DNA of 64,000 nt, from the NCBI GenBank assembly GCA_001599755.1, contig BCHX01000005.1:1211922-1275921 (forward strand), in the 5' to 3' direction. Below the pieces are notes generated by a model that saw nothing but the letters and a program-made list of their open reading frames with translations, was not told the DNA's origin and ran no database searches. Source of the DNA: Gliomastix tumulicola. Taxonomy: Eukaryota; Ascomycota; Sordariomycetes; Hypocreales; Bionectriaceae. Position numbers and translations under genes: made by a program. Of this stretch, positions 56,778-64,000 are shown one piece after another; position 1 is the first letter of the stretch; each line of letters begins with the position of its first letter.

Positions 56778-58133
56778 ATGAAGTTCTTCCGAGCCTCCGT
56801 CCTCGCGGCCCTGGCCACCGCGGTCATCGCCAGCCCGGCGCCCGCCGTCGAGCAAGAGGTTAAGAAGGTGTCGTACGACGGCTACCGCGTCTTCCGCGTC
56901 TGGACGCACGGCCAGCCCAACGCCATCCGCGAGAAGCTCGACGCCGCCCTCCCCGGCGGCTACACCGAGTGGGTGGACGACGGCGCGCATCTGGACGTGG
57001 TCGTGCCGCCCGCCGGCATCTCCGACTTCGAGACGCTCGAGGGCAAGCTCAAGTACAAGGTCATCCACGAGGACCTGGGCGCGTCCATCACGGGCGAGTC
57101 GGCCGACCCCGTGCCCTCGCACAAGTGGAGGAGGCAGGAGGGCGGCGACAACGACGCCTGGTTCGACTCGTACCACAACTACGAGGACCACATCCAGTTC
57201 TTCAAGGACATCCAGGCGTCGTTCCCCAACAACTCCAAGATTGTCTCGTCGGGCAAGTCGCTGCAGAACCGGAACATCTTCGGCATTCACCTCTACGGCA
57301 GCGGCGGCCCCGGCAAGAAGGCCATTGTCTACCACGGCACCGTCCACGCCCGCGAGTGGATCGCGGCGCCTGTCCTCGAGTACATCACCCACCAGCTCGC
57401 CAGCGGCTACTCGTCGGGCGACGAGCTCGTCACGACCATCCTCGACAAGTACGACTTCTTCATCTTCCCCATCGTCAACCCGGACGGCTTCGTCTACTCG
57501 CAGGTCGCCGACCGGCTCTGGCGCAAGGGCCGCCACGCGCCGCCGGCCTCCGCCCCAGACCAGCGCTGCCTCGGCCGCGACATCAACCGCAACTGGGAGT
57601 TCGGCTGGGACTCGGACCCGCGCGGCGCCTCCACCAACCCCTGCGCCCAGACCTACCGCGGCGAGGCCCCCTCGGACACGCCCGAGAACAAGGGCCTGGA
57701 CGCCTTCCTGCGCCAGCTGCGCAACGGACCCGGCATCAAGCTCTTCATCGACTGGCACAGCTACGGCCAGTACATCCTCAGCCCCTACGGCAACCGCGAG
57801 ACGCTGTACGCGCCCGAGCTCGGCAAGTGGACAAAGGCCGCCAACCTGCTCAGCGAGGCCATCCGCGACTCGTCGCCTGCCCGGACCACCTTCACCTTTG
57901 GCCCCAGCGGCGCCGTGCTCTACCCCACGACCGGTGCGGCCCCGGACCACGCCTACAGCATCGCCCGTGCCGAGTTCTCGTACACCATTGAGCTGCGGGA
58001 CACCGGTGACTTTGGCTTCGTGCTGCCGCCTGAGCTGATCCGTCCCACGATCGAGGAGCAGTGGGCCGGCCAGAAGGAGCTGCTGCCCATCCTTGACGAG
58101 GAGTTTTTTGACGGGATCGGCGAGGTCCTGTAA
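56778..58133 (+). CDS. Secreted zinc metallocarboxypeptidase, M14A family
   Basis: Single exon of 451 residues. The open frame extends 40 codons upstream, but the ATG at 56778 directly opens a signal peptide (MKFFRASVLAALATAVIA) and lies just behind a TATA box. An activation propeptide of about 100 residues ends at WRRQ (117-120), a probable processing site. The catalytic domain has zinc ligands His190 and Glu193 in HAREW and His327 in FIDWHSYG. Substrate-binding Asn270-Arg271 lies in DINRNW, a Tyr near 393 in DHAYSI matches the flexible Tyr of carboxypeptidase A, and Glu405 in YTIELRDTG is the catalytic Glu. It should remove C-terminal residues from extracellular peptides. Very GC-rich codon use creates long antisense open frames, which are shadows. 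Confidence 0.96.
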   Translation: MKFFRASVLAALATAVIASPAPAVEQEVKKVSYDGYRVFRVWTHGQPNAIREKLDAALPGGYTEWVDDGAHLDVVVPPAGISDFETLEGKLKYKVIHEDLGASITGESADPVPSHKWRRQEGGDNDAWFDSYHNYEDHIQFFKDIQASFPNNSKIVSSGKSLQNRNIFGIHLYGSGGPGKKAIVYHGTVHAREWIAAPVLEYITHQLASGYSSGDELVTTILDKYDFFIFPIVNPDGFVYSQVADRLWRKGRHAPPASAPDQRCLGRDINRNWEFGWDSDPRGASTNPCAQTYRGEAPSDTPENKGLDAFLRQLRNGPGIKLFIDWHSYGQYILSPYGNRETLYAPELGKWTKAANLLSEAIRDSSPARTTFTFGPSGAVLYPTTGAAPDHAYSIARAEFSYTIELRDTGDFGFVLPPELIRPTIEEQWAGQKELLPILDEEFFDGIGEVL

Positions 58134-59211
58134 GTGGAGGGCAATGCTAGCAGCTTCTGCCTCTGACGCCTAGTGTATACCTTAGAAGTAGTAGCAGTAG
58201 TAGTAGTGTATCATGGATGGTAATCATAATCCTTGGCTTAAATGTCAACATTGCTGTAATGGCCTGGCCCCTTTCGATCCCGTGATATGAGTGGAATGGT
58301 ATGAACGTAGAACAAGGCCCTTCTCGTTACGCTTCAGTTCCATGGGGTGGGATTGACGAAGGTATGAATCTGACGTGGCCACTGCCAGCGAATCGTAAGA
58401 GATGCCCTTTGCTTCAAGCCATGCACTTGATGCTTGGTCTAGGGTTGGTTGCTGATGTACTTCTCTGTGCGGTGTTCCCCCTGGCCTGTAATATTGGAGC
58501 AATTGGTCAGGATGGCACCGGAGGTACCCGTCCTGTGCTGCTACAAGCATGGATGCCGTGAAGGGCGGCAGTAAGGTAGCAGATGTGGTTGGGGCACATG
58601 TAACAGGAGCAACGAATGGAAGCAGTTACCTAGAGTGTGGTCGTCAGTGGTCATTGGTAATGGAGCGAGTCTGATGACCCAAGAACAGATGGAAGAACAC
58701 GTATCTCCCCTCTGTCATGGCATCGGAACGGCACGAGTAGCATGTTTGTGGCTCAAAACTGAGGGAATTGACGCCAACGCAGAGCAATTGACTGTGCTGC
58801 GTCGAGAGTCGAAGAGTCCCGTCGGACAGTGCTGCGTTCCTGGTGGGGGAGACCGGACAGCAAAGCCCAACCACAGCACACGTTCAAGAATAGCGCATGC
58901 TGCCTGTGAGGCCTAGGCATGCGTCTGCTGATGTGCGTCATTATATCACGCTGCCACGGGGCAAGCTCTCGCGTCGTGTCGCTGCGTCATTCGGTCGTCG
59001 TCTGATGGTCGTCGTCGACGCCCATCATCATCATCAGCGTCCTCACTTGTCACCATCCGTCCTCGTGCACACCATCTGGAAAGAATCGACAGTCTATTCC
59101 CGCGAGAGCGTCCGCCAGCGCCTATCGCGTCCGTCCTCGTGCGTACATATACATTGACTCCCTCGTTCGCAATTCGCTTCCCCTCCCCCTCCCTCGTGGT
59201 TGTTATTTCTC
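58134..59211. other. Convergent intergenic region
   Basis: 3' flanks of the M14 gene and of the complex I subunit gene. A TAG-repeat (GTAGTAGTAGTAG) lies near 58190-58208. No gene is recognised. Confidence 0.55.
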
Positions 59212-59714
59212 TCAGTTGCTCCGCTCTCCGCCCTTGGACTCCCGGAGCTCGTCCATCTTGGCGACGCGCTTCTTGAACTCGACGTATTGGCACTTCTCGT
59301 AGCTGTGTCGCTCATCCTGCTCCACGTCAGCTTGCTGCTCGTCAATTGCGTCCCCATTCTTCCCCCCAGGGGGGTGGGTGTGTATGTATCCCAACTCCAG
59401 TTTCCCCCGAGAGAGACAGAGAAGTGTGTGTGTGTGTGTGTGTGGGCATCGGCAGTGGCGGGATCGGGACTTGCAACATACGGTGCACTTCCAGGGAGCG
59501 TACCACGTCTCGCGACGGCACTGGTTGAGGGGGATGAGGAGGTGGGCGCAGCTGTCGCGGTACGCCAGCGGGAGACGGGCGTCGCGCATCTCCTCGCGGG
59601 TGGCCTCTATTTTTTGGGAAGATTGAAGCGTCAGTTGTCTGGACCTGAGGGTGCGTGTGGGAGATTGATTGCTTGTGACTCACGCCGCGGCTCTGCAGAT
59701 GTTCCGGACGCCAT
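59212..59714 (-). CDS. NADH:ubiquinone oxidoreductase subunit NDUFB7/B18
   Basis: Three exons, 59714-59684, 59606-59482 and 59316-59212, encode 86 residues. It is a small accessory subunit of mitochondrial complex I located on the intermembrane-space side. The signature is a twin CX9C motif: Cys30-Cys40 (CAHLLIPLNQC) and Cys51-Cys61 (CTDERHSYEKC), the pattern of proteins imported through the MIA40 disulfide relay. MRDARLPLAYRDSC and YEKCQYVEFKKRVAKM are typical of the family. Both introns are GT-AG; intron 2 has a CTGAC branch 10 nt before its acceptor and contains a CA/GT dinucleotide run. The gene would be easily missed because no exon exceeds 42 codons. Confidence 0.95.
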
Positions 59715-61430
59715 TGTGGTGGTTCAATTGGCCTTCAATTGGGAGGTTGCTTGATGTTGGAGGTGATGGGAGAGTTTGGCTGGATCACAGTGCTCCAGTG
59801 GATGCGGAACATCCTCGGGTGGACTCATAGTAGTGGTTCGACAACGGGACAAAATAACGGCCACTGCACAGACGCTGCACTGTCTCTGTCGCTCTCTGAT
59901 ATTCACGAAGGCTGCATTTGCAATGAGACCAGCCCTGATGCTACCAAAGGCAAAGTCCAGTTAAACATGATATAGTAATTCAAGGTTGAGAAGCATGGCG
60001 ATACTTTTGTGCATCTTGTTCTGCACAGTTCTTCTGCCTTGAAACAGTGGGAGGGCTACCTATTCTGTCTCCCTGCGGCTTCGTAAGAGCAAACAAAAAT
60101 AATACGGCAGGAAGACTCCCAAAATGCCATCTATGTGTCTGTAGTTCTTTTTGTCGTAATTACTTACGTCAGGCATCCGGAGTCCATCGCACCTTCCCTT
60201 GCTTCCGTCACCGGGTCTCACGTGACCTCACTGGTGAGGCCTCGCAATCGCAATCAAAGCCGGCTCACCGGTCGGCCAACACACAAAAGAACACATCCAT
60301 TCATCTTGCTACACCTGTCCCCCATGCTCACGCTCGCCCACAGCACCGCCGCAGCACGAGCGTCGCAGGACCTGTCCGTGGCCCCGTGCAGCTCGTGTTG
60401 ACGAGCATCTCAGCTTGGTCCGTCCCCAGCGATGCAACGACATCTGTACCGTCTATCCCCCAAAGCGGAAGGATACGCACCGGATGAAAGGCATGCAATG
60501 AGGTTGGTTGGCGACCCAGGGGGCTTATCAAGCAGCAGGCCCGCGAAGAAGACGAACCTCCGTCGTCCACGTGTAAGCGTTTTATTTAATCCAAAAAAAT
60601 CCCCAGTCTTCCTCTGCGGCCCTCCGAAAGCCAGCGAACCGCTGCGCTGCTGCCAATCCAAAACAGAGGGACGATGACTCCTCGACGCGTCCGTCGCAGC
60701 AAATCCTCCGAGCGCCCAATGAGTGGGAGCGGGCAGGGGGTTATGATGCACACAAGACCAGCTGTTTCATGCCCGTCAGCCGTGAATTTTTTTTATTTCT
60801 TTCCCCGTTCTCTTCTTTATTGTTTTTGTTTCGTGGTCTGCGACGGTTGGCTGGGACCGCGACGGTGGAACCACGAAACGGGAGCGTCTCGGCCAATCGA
60901 TCCGGGAGGGATGAGGGAGTAGTTCGATGCCCGCGATTGCTGCCGTTCCCAGTGGCTGAATTCTGGGACAACGCTCCATGCTCCTTGTTTTGCTTTGTTT
61001 TTGTGTTGACCTGCAGACTGGGGCTTGTTTTGATGGATGTGTGAATCATCGCCGCCATCAGCGATCCTGGGTCTGGGTACCTCGGGCATTTGGTGTGATA
61101 TAAACCTCGCGTCCCTTTTGCTAACCTGCTGCTGGACATCATCATACTCATTCCACCTCGCATTCATCACACATACGATCCCGACTGCTCTTGTTTTTGG
61201 AGATAATCATAATATTTGGATTCATCTCCCCGGCTCATCTCGTTCAAGTCGGCATCAGTCTCTACTCTACCGGCTCCCTCCCTCACCGAGTCTCTTTACG
61301 CCGTCGACAACCGAGGACACATCACCGTCCCTCATACGCTCCCTTGCAACCTTCGCATGTTGCCCTACCAGACGTCCAGTCTTGATACGTTCTACTACTC
61401 CTTCATAATTCCACATCCACACACGGCACC
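59715..61430. other. Intergenic region with promoters of NDUFB7 and the FHA gene
   Basis: 1.7 kb between divergent starts at 59714 and 61431. The 250 bp before 61431 are pyrimidine-rich. Open frames of up to 146 codons have no recognisable domain. Confidence 0.55.
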
Positions 61431-62162
61431 ATGACGAGCCACGAAAACGTCATCGCCTGGCTGGTGCCCACGGCCCGCGGCACGCTCGCCGACAAGACGA
61501 CGCACATGTCCGAGAACACGTTCCGCACCGTCGCCACATCCTCGTCGCCCTTCCTCACCTCGCGGCTCCCCAACCTCGTCCTCTGCCAGCCGCAGCACGC
61601 CATCCAGCTCTCCTTTGACCAGCCGCCCAAGCGGCCCGGCAGCTTCATCCTCGGCACGGACCCGCGCACGTGCGACATCGTGCTGCCCGCGCTGGCCGGC
61701 ATCTCGCGCCAGCACTGCGCGCTCCGCTTCGACGGGCAGTCCCGCCTCGTGCTCGAGGACTTCTCGGACCGCGGGACGCAGGTCTGGTACGACTGGGAGA
61801 GCAGCGGCGACCGCACGGACTACACGTGGGTGCTCAGCAGCGCGCCGGGGACCAACGAGCGCATCACCATCGACATCCAGGGCGTGCGGCTCCAGGTCGT
61901 GTTGAATGACCAGCACCCCGAGAGGGACCTGGCCGCGTACGAGCGGCGAGTGGACGACTTCTGCCGGCAGCCGTCGTGGGTGGACGGGCTGACGATCGGC
62001 TGGGACCGCGTCAGCGTGCCGCCTGTCGCGCCGCTGTTTGACACGGCGCCCCTGTTCCGGCACATCTTTGTCAAGGGGCTGTTCCGGGACGAGCCGCGCG
62101 GCGAGATCTACCTCTGGAACATGGCCCGGCCGTGGGAGCCCATGGTCAAGGCGTCAGCTTAG
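61431..62162 (+). CDS. FHA-domain protein
   Basis: Single exon of 243 residues. FHA domains bind phosphothreonine. Core residues are visible: FILGTDPRTCDIVLP (Gly-x-Asp/Arg loop, residues 73-86), ISRQHCALRF (Ser-Arg-x-His, 91-100) and LEDFSDRGTQVWYD (108-121), where the usual Asn-Gly-Thr is Arg-Gly-Thr. The last 90 residues form a domain without a clear match, with VDGLTIGWDRVSVP and GEIYLWNMARPWEP. No kinase, RING or other catalytic domain follows before the stop, although fungal FHA domains are often fused to kinases. This could be a stand-alone adaptor or a truncated relative of an FHA-kinase. The initiator follows CGGCACC, a good fungal start context. Confidence 0.8.
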   Translation: MTSHENVIAWLVPTARGTLADKTTHMSENTFRTVATSSSPFLTSRLPNLVLCQPQHAIQLSFDQPPKRPGSFILGTDPRTCDIVLPALAGISRQHCALRFDGQSRLVLEDFSDRGTQVWYDWESSGDRTDYTWVLSSAPGTNERITIDIQGVRLQVVLNDQHPERDLAAYERRVDDFCRQPSWVDGLTIGWDRVSVPPVAPLFDTAPLFRHIFVKGLFRDEPRGEIYLWNMARPWEPMVKASA

Positions 62163-63774
62163 GCCCTGGACGAGGATACCTTACGCAATCGTGCAATGCG
62201 AGTACCGCGCCCGCCGCACGCGCCACTCATTCATTGCCGTGATATTCGGCCACACTCATTCTCATCCATCCATTCCTTCCATCCTTTCCTTTGTCCTTTT
62301 GCTTACAGATTATTCTCTTTCATCTCACACTGGGCAGGGCTACACAATTTGACTACACAGCACGGCGTTGGCGTTTTGATATTTACTTATAGTACTTAGC
62401 ATCACTTACTTCCCTTCACATGTACACTTCACTCGCACATAGATTGGCTCTCCTGGCGAGACTCCCTTTTTCAACTTCTTACACTACTAATTTGGACATA
62501 CCCTACACATGGCAATGAATGGTATATTGGACTGCTACAGGTACAGGGTTGGATTGGGCAGGGGAAAATGGAATGGCAGTCTGGTCACTGGCATGGAGTC
62601 GGGTTAGGTACTACTAGGCACGCAGGCAGGCAGGCAGGCAGGCAGGCAGCGAGCGGACGGATGCATTATGGTGGTGTGGATTTTTACAGTTTGCTTGAGG
62701 AGGCGGTGTCTTGAGGCTTGGGGGAGGAATGTGGTAGCACAGATAATCTGGTGAATGACATGAATAAAATCAATAAAATAGCTTTGTGTGCTTGAAATGT
62801 GCCGTGGATCCAGGTCGGTGATTGTTTTCTACGTCTTGCATGCATGATTGCGCGCGCGAGAGCAATGGCGAGGTGGCAGCAAAGTTCCAGGTACCTGATT
62901 GGTGCAGTGTGGTGGCGGTGCTGGGCCCTGGCAGGGGGGAGAGGCAAGACCGGTGCAGGTGACTGGCAACGCTGTCTGGCAGGCTGCGGCACGTGTTACC
63001 TGAGTTGCTGGCTCAAAAGCCCCGAAAAAAATATAAAAAAATTTGCCACTCGTCCTGTATAATGAGATGGCAGCCTATCGGGCGTTCTGGGCGGATTGGA
63101 AAGGTCAGCAGCACCGGTGGGTGAGCAATTGCCCATGCAATGCACGGACAGTGGGAGGGAGGGAGCCCGGGAGGGGCAGGCGTTTCAGTGCTCTCCAGTG
63201 TCGGATTGACCGCCCGCAGTGGTCAATCGCAGGGGAGCCTCGGAGGGGTTTTCAGCCACAGCAGGTTATTCCCAGGTTCCCGTTTCATGGTGTTAGGTAG
63301 TGGCTGGCGCCAGCGATTAACCTTAACGTTTTAACGGTCTTAGGTTAACCCGACGACACAACTCAACGACACGCCTCCAGGAGCTGTCGTGTCGCCATCA
63401 CGCTTTCAAAGTTCTTTTCGTGGCTGAGCAGCTCTACACCATCGGTGTCCGTACTTGAATCATCTGACAACGAACATATGCTCGAAAGGCATGCAAGGGA
63501 CAAGGGCACCAAAGGTTGTGAGTGGTGACGATCAGCTGTTGCCTTGGGCACCAACGAAGGTGAAGTCCTGAATCGGGTACAAATCGGGTTCGCCCTGCAT
63601 CGGTGCAGCATAAACGGTCCTCTTGCGGATGGCGATGGGAAGTACGAAAATAGGGGCGGCCCGCGACCGTTGGCCGCCACGACATGTGGTGTCTAAGATG
63701 AACCTGTCACTGTCGTTGCCCGAGCCCACTGATGTGCGCTGACAATTCAACGGCTGCCGCATCGAATAACGGTG
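62163..63774. other. Intergenic region, nothing recognised
   Basis: 3' flank of the FHA gene and beyond. A GCAG tetranucleotide repeat lies at 62622-62649. Minus-strand open frames at 63363-63807 lack domains and are not called. Confidence 0.5.
62622..62649. repeat. GCAG tetranucleotide microsatellite
   Basis: About seven copies of GCAG/CAGG head to tail. Confidence 0.9.
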
Positions 63775-64000
63775 AGATGAGGACGCCACTGCAGGTCCCC
63801 CAGCCAATAGAGCACACCGATCATCGCCGTGGCTGCAGCCATGTTTGCTGGGCCGCCTATGGATCAGTAATCATTACGACTCGAAATTCACGACCGCTGC
63901 CGAGGAGAGACTCCGAGCGAAACTCGGTGCTGGAAAGTACCAGTTCAAGGTCGTCTCAGCCGGAAAAAGCACAGGCTGCGGGATGGAAGAACACCGTACA
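63775..64000 (+). CDS. Possible partial coding exon running off the right edge
   Basis: From the TGA just before 63775 the frame stays open for 75 codons to the window end. The last 40 codons look protein-like, including TTAAEERLRAKLGAGKYQF and VVSAGKSTGCG. There is no ATG near the left end, so it would be an internal exon or start in an unseen upstream exon. The minus strand is also partly open here. I do not recognise the family. Confidence 0.25.

Noticed and set aside
56754..57950. 398-codon antisense open frame over the carboxypeptidase gene
   Set aside because: Produced by extreme GC bias; the sense frame has all M14 catalytic residues.
58301..58916. Plus-strand frames of 86-93 codons after the M14 gene
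   Set aside because: No domain, no splice continuity, overlapping minus-strand frames of similar size.

Overview
This window is nuclear DNA of a filamentous ascomycete, most likely a sordariomycete. Evidence: short GT-AG introns of about 50-65 bp with CTRAC-type branch sites, pyrimidine-rich leaders before start codons, GC-rich third codon positions, and a gene set typical of Pezizomycotina (RO-4/Arp1 actin-related protein, an APSES-ankyrin Mbp1, an AA9 polysaccharide monooxygenase, a GH43 glycosidase, an M14 carboxypeptidase, a NACHT/C2H2 NLR-like protein). I could not name the species.

Layout. 1-2.3 kb is a degenerate short-period satellite. 4.9-12.5 kb is a housekeeping block: a Par32-type GGAGN-repeat protein, Arp1/centractin (minus) and the G1/S transcription factor Mbp1 (plus). 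Arp1 and Mbp1 diverge from a 1.1 kb region with two ACGCGT (MCB) boxes. 12.5-19.5 kb is gene-poor with several simple tandem repeats. 19.5-20.8 kb holds one proline/serine-rich membrane protein. 20.8-30 kb is a 9 kb gene desert; at about 23.5-25.8 kb it contains an old, diverged tandem array. 30-39 kb holds a Q/N-rich protein whose stop codon lies inside a 181-bp tandem array, a DUF6454-like single-pass protein, a Cys-rich single-pass protein, and a small orphan protein with a duplicated C-terminal tail. 40-58 kb is a secretory and accessory block: a frameshifted AA9 gene, an NLR-like NACHT/zinc-finger gene divergent from an SNF2-RING helicase gene, a GH43 enzyme and a secreted M14 carboxypeptidase. 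59-62 kb holds complex I subunit NDUFB7/B18 and an FHA-only protein. The right edge may cut a further gene.

The genes do not form one pathway. Arp1 (dynactin), Mbp1 (MBF cell-cycle control) and NDUFB7 (complex I) are core functions. The AA9, GH43 and M14 proteins are secreted nutrient-acquisition enzymes. The NLR-like/SNF2 pair looks like an accessory locus. I found no tRNA, rRNA or CRISPR by eye and no intact transposon.

The most unusual theme is at gene 3' ends. Three genes (stops at 12219, 32008 and 38634) are followed by open, in-frame extensions of 97, 249 and 18 codons; in two of the three the stop codon lies inside a tandem duplication.
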